From positions 2,418,001 through 2,482,000 of the forward strand of contig NZ_CP021455.1 of assembly GCF_002158865.1 (NCBI RefSeq): DNA of 64,000 nucleotides, given 5' to 3'. Both the position numbers and the translations under genes were made by a program. The DNA comes from Comamonas serinivorans. GTDB lineage: Bacteria > Pseudomonadota > Gammaproteobacteria > Burkholderiales > Burkholderiaceae_C. This document shows, in pieces, positions 28,490-36,917 of the stretch; positions within the stretch are counted from its first letter, which is position 1, and each line of letters opens with the position of its first letter. The notes below the pieces were generated by a model. It made no database searches, was not told the DNA's origin, and saw only the letters and a list, made by a program, of their open reading frames with translations.

Positions 28490-28858
28490 TCAACCCTGTC
28501 CGGCGCACAGCCAGACCTGGCCATCGCGCGCCTGCACGGGGAACGTGGTCAGCACCGTCGTGTCGTCTTCCAGGCAAATGCCGGTGTTCAGGCTGTAGTG
28601 GTGCTTGTAGATCGGCGAGGCCACCACGACTTCGCCGCCCAGGTCGCCCACGATGCCGCGCGAGAGCACGTTGGCGCCGCTGTGTGGATCGTGGTTGGCG
28701 ATGGCGAACAGGCGGTCATCGGCCAGCCGGAACACGGCGATCTGCTGCCCGTCGACGAGCGCGCACACGCCCATGTCCGGCCAGATGTCGTCCAGCGCGC
28801 ACACGCGGGTCCAGCCACCGCTGGTCACCGAAGCAATGGGATGAGGATGGGGGATCAT
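28490..28858 (-). CDS. nirD: Nitrite reductase (NAD(P)H) small subunit
   Basis: A 122-residue Rieske-like subunit of assimilatory nitrite reductase. The fold is seen in CALVDGQQIAVFRLADDRLFAIANHDPHSGANVLSRGIVGDLGGEVVVASPIYKHHYSL, without the usual Cys/His cluster ligands, as is normal for NirD. It binds the NirB large subunit. The ATG at 28858 follows GAAGGAGTCGACC and lies just after nirB, so it is the last gene of the nirBD transcript. Confidence 0.92.
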   Translation of the reverse strand: MIPHPHPIASVTSGGWTRVCALDDIWPDMGVCALVDGQQIAVFRLADDRLFAIANHDPHSGANVLSRGIVGDLGGEVVVASPIYKHHYSLNTGICLEDDTTVLTTFPVQARDGQVWLCAGQG

Positions 28859-28869
28859 GGTCGACTCCT

Positions 28870-31413
28870 TCAGGCCAGGGCCAGGGATGGTTTTTCGTCG
28901 CTGCGCGCCGGTCGCAGCTGCGCGCGCTCGGGCACGAACACGATGTTGGCGTCGGCCGCTTCGCTGTTCACAAACGTCTTGAAGCGCTTGCGGGTTTCGG
29001 GATCGGTCACGGCCGTGCGCCATTCGCATTGGTACCGGTTCACCACGTGCTGCATCTGGGCTTCAAGCTCGGCGCCCAGCCCCAGGCTGTCGCGGATGAG
29101 CACGTCCTGCAGGTAAGCCAGCCCGCCTTCCAGGCCGTCGCGCCAGGTGCTGGTGCGCTGCAGGCGATCGGCGGTGCGCACGTAGAACATGAGGAAGCGG
29201 TCGATCAAGGCGATCAACTCGGCCTTGTTCAGGTCACTGGCGATCAGCTCGGCGTGGCGCGGCTTCATGCCGCCGTTGCCGCAGACGTAGAGGTTCCAGC
29301 CCTGCTCGGTGGCGATCACCCCCACGTCCTTGCCCTGGGCTTCGGCGCATTCACGGGTGCAGCCCGAGACCCCGAACTTGATCTTGTGCGGCGAGCGCAA
29401 GCCCTTGTAGCGGTTCTCCAGCTCCACAGCCAGCCCCACGCTGTCGCCCACCCCGTAGCGACACCAGGTGGAGCCCACGCAGCTCTTCACCGTGCGCAGC
29501 GATTTGCCATAGGCATGGCCCGATTCGAAGCCGGCCGCGATTAGCTCCTCCCAGATCAGCGGCAGCTGGTCGACGCGCGCGCCAAACATGTCCACCCGCG
29601 CCCCACCCGTGACCTTGGTGTACAGGCCGTATTTCTTGGCGATCTGGCCGACGGCGATCAAGCCGTCCGGCGTGACCTCGCCCCCCGGCATGCGCGGCAC
29701 CACCGAGTAGCTGCCGTCTTTCTGGATGTTGCCGAGGTAGTAATCGTTGCTGTCCTGCAGCCTGGCCAGGTCTTTCTTCAGCACGAACTCGTTCCAGCAC
29801 GACGCCAGGATGCTGGCGACCAGCGGCTTGCAGACATCGCAACCCAGGCCTTTGCCGTGCCTGGCCAGCAGGTCGTCGAACGACTTGATCTCTCCCACGC
29901 GCACGAGGTGGTACAGCTCCTGGCGCGAATGCGGAAAGTGCTCGCACACGTGGTTGTTCACGGCCAGGCCGCGCTTGGCCATCTCGGCCTTCATCACCTG
30001 GGTGACCAGCGGCACGCAGCCGCCACAGCTCGTGCCGGCCTTGGTGCAACTCTTGACCTGGGCGATGGTGCAGGCGCCCTCGCCCACCGCGGCACACACC
30101 TGCGCCTTGCTCACGTTGTTGCACGAACACAGCTGCGCGCCGTCGGGCAGTGCCTCCACGCCCAGGCCGGGTTTGGCCTGGCCGTCGCTGGCCGGCAGGA
30201 TCAGCTGCTCGGGCGCTTCCGGCAAGGCCATGCCGTGCGCCACCATTTGCTGCAGCGTGCCGTATTCGTCGGCATTGCCGACCAGCACCGCGCCCATCAG
30301 CCGCCGTCCGTCGGCGCTGACCACCAGCTTTTTGTAGACCTGGCGCAACTCGTTGGCGTAGACGAACTTGCGGCAGCCCGGCGTCGTGCCGTGGGCATCG
30401 CCCACGCTGGCCACGTCCACGCCCATCAGCTTGAGCTTGGTGCTCATGTCGGCGCCCGCAAACACCGTCGTGGTATCGCCGCTCAGGTGGGCGGCCACCA
30501 CGCGCGCCATGTCGTAGCCCGGTGCCACCAGGCCAAACACCTGGCCGTTCCACGAGGCGCACTCGCCGATCGCATACACCTTGCGGTCCGAGGTTCGGCA
30601 GTGGTCGTCGATGACCACGCCGCCGCGTGGACCGATGGCCAGCACCGATTGGCGGCCCAGCTCGTCACGCGGCCGAATGCCGGCCGAAAACACCACCATG
30701 TCGGTTTCCAGCCAGGTGCCATCCGAAAACACCATGCGGTGGCGGGCGGTCATGCCGTCCGTGATCTCCACCGTGTTGCGGTCGGTGTGCACGCTGACAC
30801 CCAAATCCTCGATCTTGGCCCGCAGCACCTCGCCGCCGCCCTCGTCCACCTGAACGGCCATCAGGCGCTTCGAAAACTCGACGACGTGCGTTTTCAGGTC
30901 CATGTCGCGCAGGGCCTTGGCGCACTCCAGCCCCAGCAGGCCGCCCCCCACCACCACGCCGCTTTGCGCGTGCTGGCCGGCTGCCAGCATCGCCTCCAGG
31001 TCTTCGATGGTGCGGTAGACGAAGCAACCGGCGCGGTCTGAACCCGGCACGGCCGGCACAAAGGGCACCGAACCCGTGGCCAGCACCAGCTTGTCGTAGG
31101 TCAGGGTTTGGCCGTCGGCCAGCGTCACCTCGTTGATGCGGCGGTCGATCTGCGCCACGCGCGCGTTCAGCATCAGGGTCAGACCCGGGCGGTCGTAAAA
31201 GCCGGGCTCGACCAGCGACAGGTCCTCGGCACTCGTGCCGCTGAAGTAGCTGGACAGGTGGACCCGGTCATACGCAGCGCGTGGCTCATCGCCAAACACC
31301 GTGATCTGCAGGCCTGCGGCCTCGAGGTCGGGGTGGCGGCCGACCATCTCCTGCACGAAGCGGTGACCCACCATGCCATTGCCGATGACGAAAATCCGGG
31401 TTGATTCGGGCAT
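28870..31413 (-). CDS. nirB: Nitrite reductase (NAD(P)H) large subunit
   Basis: An 847-residue flavo-ironsulfur-sirohaem enzyme reducing nitrite to ammonia in the cytoplasm. It has an N-terminal FAD/NADH region (VIGNGMVGHRF), a central [2Fe-2S] BFD-like cluster (LCSCNNVSKAQ...CTKAGTSCGGC), and C-terminal sirohaem/4Fe-4S ligands in VKSCVGSTWCRYG and FGVSGCTRECAEA. The ATG at 31413 follows CAGGAGCACTGCA; earlier in-frame starts would lie in the terminator of the leader. A 260-bp leader with a sigma-54 promoter and an attenuator separates it from nasR. It needs sirohaem, whose precursor is made by CobA, encoded three genes upstream. Confidence 0.95.
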   Translation of the reverse strand: MPESTRIFVIGNGMVGHRFVQEMVGRHPDLEAAGLQITVFGDEPRAAYDRVHLSSYFSGTSAEDLSLVEPGFYDRPGLTLMLNARVAQIDRRINEVTLADGQTLTYDKLVLATGSVPFVPAVPGSDRAGCFVYRTIEDLEAMLAAGQHAQSGVVVGGGLLGLECAKALRDMDLKTHVVEFSKRLMAVQVDEGGGEVLRAKIEDLGVSVHTDRNTVEITDGMTARHRMVFSDGTWLETDMVVFSAGIRPRDELGRQSVLAIGPRGGVVIDDHCRTSDRKVYAIGECASWNGQVFGLVAPGYDMARVVAAHLSGDTTTVFAGADMSTKLKLMGVDVASVGDAHGTTPGCRKFVYANELRQVYKKLVVSADGRRLMGAVLVGNADEYGTLQQMVAHGMALPEAPEQLILPASDGQAKPGLGVEALPDGAQLCSCNNVSKAQVCAAVGEGACTIAQVKSCTKAGTSCGGCVPLVTQVMKAEMAKRGLAVNNHVCEHFPHSRQELYHLVRVGEIKSFDDLLARHGKGLGCDVCKPLVASILASCWNEFVLKKDLARLQDSNDYYLGNIQKDGSYSVVPRMPGGEVTPDGLIAVGQIAKKYGLYTKVTGGARVDMFGARVDQLPLIWEELIAAGFESGHAYGKSLRTVKSCVGSTWCRYGVGDSVGLAVELENRYKGLRSPHKIKFGVSGCTRECAEAQGKDVGVIATEQGWNLYVCGNGGMKPRHAELIASDLNKAELIALIDRFLMFYVRTADRLQRTSTWRDGLEGGLAYLQDVLIRDSLGLGAELEAQMQHVVNRYQCEWRTAVTDPETRKRFKTFVNSEAADANIVFVPERAQLRPARSDEKPSLALA

Positions 31414-31430
31414 TGCAGTGCTCCTGAAAG

Positions 31431-31532
31431 AAAACGCAAAACGGCGCCCATCGCCAGAGGGCCTGCCTGTGCAGGCCGCCTGGCAATGGACGCCGTTGTC
31501 CATGTCGCCGATGCCGGTTCACGCGGGCATCG
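31431..31532 (-). promoter_or_regulatory. NasR-type antitermination leader of nirBD
   Basis: Hairpin P1 is CGATGCC/GGCATCG (31509-31532). Hairpin P2 is ATGGAC/GTCCAT around the hexaloop AACGGC (31486-31503), with A at loop position 1 and G at 4, the ANTAR recognition signature. A long terminator, 31431-31496, starts inside the P2 loop (ACGGCG...CGCCGT with TTTTGCGTTTT), so P2 and the terminator exclude each other. NasR bound to P2 would stop the terminator forming. Confidence 0.75.
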
Positions 31533-31549
31533 ACCGATGGCACCTTCAA

Positions 31550-31565
31550 TGCAAGGGGCGTGCCA
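31550..31565 (-). promoter_or_regulatory. Sigma-54 promoter of nirBD
   Basis: TGGCACGCCCCTTGCA matches the sigma-54 consensus (TGGCAC, five bases, TTGCA) exactly. Transcription would start near 31538, six bases before hairpin P1 of the leader. Confidence 0.85.
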
Positions 31566-31675
31566 GCTCTGCACAGGCTTGCCGCCCCCGCATTCGCGCC
31601 TTTGGCCCCTGGCTTTGGTGCCCGTCGCAGGCTCAACGCACCAGAACAGGGCCGCCCATGCACCGCCCTGGAGGC

Positions 31676-32983
31676 TCAGGCCTCACCGGGGTCTCGCAGG
31701 ACGCGTTCGGCCACGTCGAGCAGCGTCATGCCCGCATTCATCGCCATGCGCAGCAGTTGCTCATGGGCTGCGGCCTCGCTCAAGCCGTGCTGGCTCACCA
31801 ACCGCCATTTGGCTTGCTCGATGCGGCGGCGCTCGACCTGGGCGCGCCGCGCCTGGGCCAGCGCCTGGTCGGCCTCGTGCAGGCGCACGCCCTGCTCCAG
31901 CAGCACGTCCAGCACCGAGCGCGCCATGGCATCGCCCATGGCGTCCCCATTCACCGCCGCATCCAAAGGCCGTCCTACCAGGGTATAGGCCACTGCCGTT
32001 TTTCTATCAATCGACAACTCGTGGTACTGCCTGGATGCCTGATTCAGACTCGCCAGCGCCTGGGTGGTCTCGGTCACGCGCTCGCGGCAGCAGGCGGCCA
32101 GGTGCAGGGCCAGCTCGCGCTCCAGCTCGTGCATGGCGTCGATGCGGGCCGTGCACACATCGAACCAGATGGGCGCGAAGGCCGGCGCCTGCGGCTGCGT
32201 GCCCTGGCTGAGGGCCCGCAGGCGCTGCAGGGCCAGCTCGTCGGCGCGCAGGGCCTGCCAGCGCGCCAACAGGGCTGCGGGCGCGTGCTGGCAGAACAGC
32301 TCGATGCTGCGCTCTTGCGCCTGCACCAGACCCGCCATCAGCCGCCGGTGCGCGTCGTCAAACGCGCCCGCCGCGAACCCGCGCACCCCGTGAGCGCGCT
32401 CCTGCCCGCACAGTTCCTTGGCCTGCATGAAGTTGAGCAAGGCCACCAGCAGGTGCGTGATGACCGGATCGGCCGCCCCTTCCAGGGCTTCGATGCTGAC
32501 CCCCAGCAGGCTGCCGATGCAGCGGCCGTAGCCGTCCAGCGCCTGGTCGGCGGTCAGGCGCGCCTGCCGCAGTTGCGCACGCAGGGCGGGCAGGCCGTCC
32601 AGGCCATGCAGCGCGTGGGCCACCGCGTGCAGGCAACGCGGCTTGGTCAACGGCCAAGCTTCAGCAGCCAGGCCGTCGTCGAGCTGCTGGCGCAGGGCCT
32701 GCTCGGCCGCTTCGGCCACGTCCACCTGTGCGGCCCAGGTGCTGCGCACATCCGCAGGCCGCACCGCCACAAGGGTCAGGTGCAACATGGCCTGCCCACG
32801 CTCTTTCTGCAGGGCATGCACCAAACGCCCCACCGTAATCACCAGCTCGCAGGTCTGGGCCAGCTCGCCCATGCCTTGCAGCTCGCGCCGATGCGCCGCC
32901 AGCATGAAACGCAGCGTCAGCGCGCTGTCATGAACGGGCGCTTGAGCAGGCGCGCGGGACACAGGCACCGCCGATGTCCTCAT
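31676..32983 (-). CDS. nasR: NIT-ANTAR nitrate/nitrite antiterminator (NasR-like)
   Basis: A 435-residue regulator. Residues about 40-300 form a NIT sensor domain (ITVGRLVHALQKERGQAMLHL, a nitrate/nitrite-binding helical bundle). The C-terminus is an ANTAR RNA-binding domain (RRIEQAKWRLVSQHGLSEAAAHEQLLRMAMNAGMTLLDVAERVL). On binding nitrate or nitrite, NasR binds a two-hairpin leader RNA and prevents termination. Suitable leaders precede nirB and nirC here. Its ATG overlaps the cobA stop (ATGA). A palindrome copy (31982-32031) is inserted in frame in the linker before ANTAR, adding about 16 residues (QYHELSIDRKTAVAYT). Confidence 0.9.
   Translation of the reverse strand: MRTSAVPVSRAPAQAPVHDSALTLRFMLAAHRRELQGMGELAQTCELVITVGRLVHALQKERGQAMLHLTLVAVRPADVRSTWAAQVDVAEAAEQALRQQLDDGLAAEAWPLTKPRCLHAVAHALHGLDGLPALRAQLRQARLTADQALDGYGRCIGSLLGVSIEALEGAADPVITHLLVALLNFMQAKELCGQERAHGVRGFAAGAFDDAHRRLMAGLVQAQERSIELFCQHAPAALLARWQALRADELALQRLRALSQGTQPQAPAFAPIWFDVCTARIDAMHELERELALHLAACCRERVTETTQALASLNQASRQYHELSIDRKTAVAYTLVGRPLDAAVNGDAMGDAMARSVLDVLLEQGVRLHEADQALAQARRAQVERRRIEQAKWRLVSQHGLSEAAAHEQLLRMAMNAGMTLLDVAERVLRDPGEA
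31982..32031. repeat. GTAT/ATAC palindrome inside nasR, copy 9
   Basis: GGGTATAGG...TGGTACTGCC with inner TGCCGTTTTTC and TCGACAAC. It lies in the linker between the NIT and ANTAR domains and is read in frame without a stop. Confidence 0.85.
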
Positions 32984-33747
32984 GCGGCCCGTGTGCGGTG
33001 GCCGGCCACTTCGGCCTCGGGCAGCACCTCAGCCTGTGCCAGTGACACCACCCGGCCCACCACAAGGATGGCGGGGCTGCGCAAGGCGAAGCGCCGCGCG
33101 GCGTCACGCAGCTGCGACAGCGTGGTCTGGCACTGGCGCTGCTGCGGCAGGCTGGCCTGCTCGACCAGGGCGACCGGCATGTCGGCCGCCATGCCGGCAC
33201 CCAGCAGCGCGGCCTGGATGTCAGCCAGCTTGGCCACCCCCATGTAGATCAGCAGGGTCGTGCCGCCGGCCACCAGGGCCGCCCAGTTGGGTGCATCGCC
33301 GTGCTCGGTGTGGCCGGTCACCAGCGTCACACCCTGGGTGATGCCGCGCATGGTCAGCGGCAGCCCGCAGGCCGTGGCCGCGGCGAGGCCGGCGGTGATG
33401 CCGTTGACCACCTCGCAGGCCACGCCATGTGCCTGCAGCCAGGCCACTTCTTCGCCCGAGCGCCCGAACACTCCCGGGTCGCCGCCCTTGAGCCGCACCA
33501 CGCGCAGGCCCTGGCGCGCGTGGCGCAGCATCAGCCGCTGGATGAAGGCCTGTGGCGTGGAACGGCAGCCGCCGCGCTTGCCCACCGGCACCAGGCGGGC
33601 CTGGGGGCAATGTGCCAACACCGCTGGGTTCACCAGGTCGTCCACCAGCACCACATCGGCCTGCCCCAGCACGCGCACCGCCTTCAGCGTCAGCAGCTCG
33701 GGGTCTCCGGGGCCTGCGCCCACCAACCACACCTTGACGTCACTCAT
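32980..33747 (-). CDS. cobA: Uroporphyrinogen-III C-methyltransferase
   Basis: A 255-residue SUMT that methylates uroporphyrinogen III twice to precorrin-2, the precursor of sirohaem and B12. Motifs are VGAGPGDPELLTLKAVR, VGKRGG, RLKGGDPGVFGR, and GITAGLAAATACGLPLTMRG. It lacks the CysG oxidase/chelatase half. In this cluster it probably supplies sirohaem for NirB. The ATG at 33747 (MSDVKVWLVG) follows AAGGGGTCGAG; an ATG 21 bp upstream is also in frame. Its stop overlaps nasR by one ATGA. Confidence 0.93.
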   Translation of the reverse strand: MSDVKVWLVGAGPGDPELLTLKAVRVLGQADVVLVDDLVNPAVLAHCPQARLVPVGKRGGCRSTPQAFIQRLMLRHARQGLRVVRLKGGDPGVFGRSGEEVAWLQAHGVACEVVNGITAGLAAATACGLPLTMRGITQGVTLVTGHTEHGDAPNWAALVAGGTTLLIYMGVAKLADIQAALLGAGMAADMPVALVEQASLPQQRQCQTTLSQLRDAARRFALRSPAILVVGRVVSLAQAEVLPEAEVAGHRTRAA

Positions 33748-33779
33748 CTCGACCCCTTGCCCATCCATGTCCCACGTGT

Positions 33780-35531
33780 TCAGCCGCGCGCCAGCGACCC
33801 CAGCAGAGCCAGCAACAGCACCACGCACAGGCCCTGCCAGAACGCCACCGGGTGGCGGGCCACCAGCGGCAAGCGCTGCGGGGCGGCCGCCACACTGGGC
33901 ATGCGCAAGGCCTGCACGAACTCCGACAACTCGCCAAACCGCATGGCCGGGTCTGGATGCAAGCCCCGTGCCAAGGTGTCGTCGATCCACACAGGCAGGT
34001 CGCGGTCGTCCTGGACCACGGGTGCATAGCGCAGGCGCGCCTGCTCGGCCCGCGAACGCGTGCGGGCTGCCTGGGTGCCATACGGCAGGCGGCCGCTCAG
34101 CATCTGGTAGGCGATGGCGGCCAGCGCGTACTGATCGGACTGCACGCTGGCGGCCTGGCCCAGGAACAGCTCGGGAGCGCTGAAGGCCAGCGTGCCCATG
34201 CCGCCCAGCGGCTCGGTGGCGTCCAGTGCACGGTCCAGCCCCAGTGCCTTGGCCGAGCCCAGGTCGATGATGTGGACCCGGCCCGCCTCGTCGATCAGGA
34301 TGTTGTCCGGCCGCAGGTCGCGGTGCAGGATGTCCTGCCGATGCATGGCCTGCAGGCCGCGGGCCACCTGCTCGACGATGGCCCGCACCGCGTCCAGCGT
34401 GGGCCGCGGGTGTTCGCGCATCCACTGCGTGAGGGTGATGCCGGCCACATGCTCGCTCAGCACATACAGGTGCGACTTCACCGGCGGCCCCGGCAGGCTG
34501 CGCACCACGTGGGCGCTGGCAATGCGGCGCGCAAACCAGTCTTCGAGCAACAGCCGCTCCAGGTAAGCCGGGTCCTGGCGGCCGTCCAGCGACGGGATCT
34601 TCATCACCGCGCGCGCGCCGCGCTCGTCCGCCACCAGGTAAACGTGGCTGCGGCTGCTGGCGTGCAGCTGCGCCAGCACGGTGTAGCCATCGAGCTGCTG
34701 GCCCACGGCCAGCACCGGCGGGCATGGTGGCAAGCCGGTGAACAGGCGCATGTCGGCCGCGCTGGGCACGGGCAAGGCCAGCACCCGCACCAGCTGCACC
34801 GTGGCGTCGTCGGTGCTGCCTGCGGCGCGGGCCTGGCTGACCCACTGGCGGGCCAACCGGTCCAGCGCCTGCGCATCGTCCAGCTCGGCATGCGCCAGCG
34901 CGGCGCACACGCTGGCCTCGCTCACGTGCTCGTGCACGCCATCGGTCATCAACACGAACACATCGCCCACGGCCAGCGGCGCGGTCTGGTAGTCCAATTC
35001 AACATGGGGCTCGGTGCCCAGCACGCGCGTCAGCACCGGCCGCCCATCCACCTGCACGCGGTGGGCGGTGCTCAAGGTGTCGAGCTGACCCTGGCGCACG
35101 CGGTAGACGCCGGCATCGCCGACCTGGAAGACATGCGCCGTGGCCGACTGCAACACCAGCAGGCTCAGCGTGCAGGCGTGGGCCTGGTCGCGCTGCAGGC
35201 CGACGTGGCCGGCCTGGCGCGATTGCGCGTGCAGCCAGGCGTTGGTGGCCGCGATGACGCGCTGCGCCGATTTCTTCACCGACCAGGTGTCGGGCGTGCT
35301 GAAGTAGTCCTCCAGCACGCTGGTGACGGCGATCTCGCTCGCCAGGTGGCTGACGGGGCTGCTGCCGATGCCGTCGGCAATCGCAAAGGCCGCACCCTTG
35401 GCGATCAGCCCATGGCCTTGCGGCACGAAGGCGCCATGGCAATCCTGGTTGCGGGCATGGGTGCCGCGCTCGCTGTGCTGCCCCACCTGCAGCCGGAGCG
35501 CGGGCACCGCCGCGGCTTCAGCCGATGGCAT
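33780..35531 (-). CDS. Bifunctional PP2C phosphatase / Ser-Thr protein kinase
   Basis: A 583-residue fusion. Residues about 15-260 are a PP2C phosphatase (SERGTHARNQD, AFAIADGIGSS, VGDAGVYR, LMTDGVHE, STDDATV). Residues about 280-540 are a Hanks-type kinase with catalytic HRDLRPDN (403-410), and IDLG in place of DFG at 422-425; the ATP-binding lysine is K311. The last 25 residues form a membrane anchor. So both addition and removal of phosphate may be joined on one inner-membrane protein. It lies between nirC and cobA and overlaps nirC by 14 bp. Such fusions often sit beside nirC in proteobacterial nitrite clusters; the substrate is unknown. Confidence 0.88.
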   Translation of the reverse strand: MPSAEAAAVPALRLQVGQHSERGTHARNQDCHGAFVPQGHGLIAKGAAFAIADGIGSSPVSHLASEIAVTSVLEDYFSTPDTWSVKKSAQRVIAATNAWLHAQSRQAGHVGLQRDQAHACTLSLLVLQSATAHVFQVGDAGVYRVRQGQLDTLSTAHRVQVDGRPVLTRVLGTEPHVELDYQTAPLAVGDVFVLMTDGVHEHVSEASVCAALAHAELDDAQALDRLARQWVSQARAAGSTDDATVQLVRVLALPVPSAADMRLFTGLPPCPPVLAVGQQLDGYTVLAQLHASSRSHVYLVADERGARAVMKIPSLDGRQDPAYLERLLLEDWFARRIASAHVVRSLPGPPVKSHLYVLSEHVAGITLTQWMREHPRPTLDAVRAIVEQVARGLQAMHRQDILHRDLRPDNILIDEAGRVHIIDLGSAKALGLDRALDATEPLGGMGTLAFSAPELFLGQAASVQSDQYALAAIAYQMLSGRLPYGTQAARTRSRAEQARLRYAPVVQDDRDLPVWIDDTLARGLHPDPAMRFGELSEFVQALRMPSVAAAPQRLPLVARHPVAFWQGLCVVLLLALLGSLARG

Positions 35532-36333
35532 GTTTGCGCGGGGCGGTTTTCACGTGCGTGGCGTACAGCGCCAAGCCGGTCATGCTCAGGCCGCCCACCA
35601 TGTTGCCCAGCAGCACCGGGATCTCGTTCCACAGCATGTAGTCGGCGACCGAGAAGTTGCCGCCCAGCATGATGGCCGTGGGGAACAGGAACATGTTGAC
35701 CACCGAGTGTTCGAAGCCCATGGCGAAGAACAGCATGATGGGCATCCACATCGCCACCACCTTGCCGCCCACGCTGGTCGAGACCATGGCCCCCACCACG
35801 CCCAGCGACACCATCCAGTTGCACAGCACGGCGCGGATGAAGATGGTCAGCCAGCCCGCCAGGCCGTGGGCCGCGTAGCCCAGCGTGCGGTTCTCGCCGA
35901 TGTGGGCCAGCGTGTCGCCGATCTTGCCGGCCGGCGCCGAGAAGCCGTAGGTGTACACAAAGGCCAGCAGGAAGGCCACGATCAGCGCGCCCACGAAGTT
36001 GCCCGTGAACACCACGCCCCAGTGCTTGAGGATGGCCGACAGCGTGACGCCGGGCCGGCGGTCGATCCAGGCCAGCGGCGTCAGCATGAACACGCCCGTG
36101 ACCAGGTCGTAGCCCATGAGGTAGAGCATGCAAAAGCCCACGGGGAACAGGATGGCGCCCAGGATGGGGTAGCCCGTCTGCAGGGTGACGGTGACGGCGA
36201 AGGCCGCCGCCACCGAGAGGATGGCGCCCGCCATCAACGCGCGGATGAAGGCGTCGCGCGTCGCCATGTAGAGTTTGGATTCGCCGGCGTCGACCATCTT
36301 GGTGACGAATTCCGAAGGCACGATGTATGACAT
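35518..36333 (-). CDS. nirC: Formate/nitrite transporter family protein
   Basis: A 271-residue FocA/NirC-type channel with six transmembrane helices and family motifs RALMAGAILSVAAAFAV and FTGNFVGALIVAFLLA. It would import nitrite for NirBD, or export excess. I chose the ATG at 36333 (MSYIVPSEFV), preceded by ACGAGGTCCCCC; upstream in-frame starts fall in the terminator hairpin. It heads the cluster nirC-kinase-cobA-nasR and overlaps the kinase start by 14 bp. Its leader is attenuated like that of nirB. Confidence 0.88.
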   Translation of the reverse strand: MSYIVPSEFVTKMVDAGESKLYMATRDAFIRALMAGAILSVAAAFAVTVTLQTGYPILGAILFPVGFCMLYLMGYDLVTGVFMLTPLAWIDRRPGVTLSAILKHWGVVFTGNFVGALIVAFLLAFVYTYGFSAPAGKIGDTLAHIGENRTLGYAAHGLAGWLTIFIRAVLCNWMVSLGVVGAMVSTSVGGKVVAMWMPIMLFFAMGFEHSVVNMFLFPTAIMLGGNFSVADYMLWNEIPVLLGNMVGGLSMTGLALYATHVKTAPRKHAIG

Positions 36334-36364
36334 GGGGGACCTCGTTCGTTGCAGGTGAACACGC

Positions 36365-36436
36365 AAAAAGGCGCCATGAACCGGGTCCCGGTTCATGGCG
36401 CCTTTGCCGTGCATCCCACCTGGATTGCGCCAGGTG
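36365..36436 (-). promoter_or_regulatory. NasR-type antitermination leader of nirC
   Basis: P1 is CACCTGG-CGCAAT-CCAGGTG (36417-36436). P2 is GGC-AAAGGC-GCC (36397-36408), with A1 and G4 in its hexaloop, but a stem of only 3 bp. The terminator AAAGGCGCCATGAACCGGG... with its perfect 19-bp complement and TTTTTGCG (36365-36405) begins in the P2 loop, as in the nirB leader. P1 starts seven bases after the predicted sigma-54 start in both leaders. Confidence 0.7.
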
Positions 36437-36454
36437 CGTGGACACCCCAGTCAA

Positions 36455-36470
36455 AGCACGATGCGTGCCA
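36455..36470 (-). promoter_or_regulatory. Sigma-54-type promoter of nirC
   Basis: TGGCACGCATCGTGCT: perfect -24 TGGCAC, conserved -12 GC, one T-to-G change in the -12 element. Transcription should start near 36443. Confidence 0.75.
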
Positions 36471-36479
36471 ATTCTTCAA

Positions 36480-36917
36480 GGCCGATGCAAGGGTTCGCCG
36501 CGCGACGGCGGTGCGCCAACCTGCGCATTCGACTCTGGAACAGCTGCGCGCCGCAGCATGGTTGCCCCCAGCCAGGGCGTGCGACCGCAGCCTGCGCCAG
36601 ACAATGCACCAAGATGGTGAGTTGGCGTCGGCGTGGTGCGGCCGATGCCCCGTCCCTTCCCGCCCCGGAGGCAACAACCCATGCCGCCATGCTGCCGGGT
36701 ATGTCACCCAGCGCCAATCGGCAGACCGTGGCACGCGCCCGGTAGCCGTGGCTGAGCGCGACAGACTCGAAAGCCTTGTGCAAGGCGATCCCGCAGGCTT
36801 CGGCCTGCCCCGGGCAGACCGTCACAAGCGGCGCGCAGGTGTGGTGGGCGGACGGTGCAGAGGCCATGGCGCACCCTGTCCACAGCGGCGTCTGCGGCAG
36901 GTTGTTGACCTTCACAT
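36480..36917. other. Long upstream region of nirC without a recognisable gene
   Basis: About 440 bp with no convincing coding sequence (one long open frame on the minus strand has no family features). It probably holds activator sites for the nirC promoter, including the NtrC-like site at 36605-36621. Confidence 0.5.
36605..36621. promoter_or_regulatory. Possible NtrC enhancer site
   Basis: TGCACCAAGATGGTGAG is close to the symmetric NtrC operator TGCACC-N5-GGTGCA. It lies about 140 bp upstream of the nirC sigma-54 promoter, a typical enhancer distance. Confidence 0.45.

Noticed and set aside
31413..31503. A longer nirB start at 31503
   Set aside because: It would place the first 30 residues inside the attenuator hairpin; the ATG at 31413 has a good Shine-Dalgarno and begins the FAD-binding fold directly.
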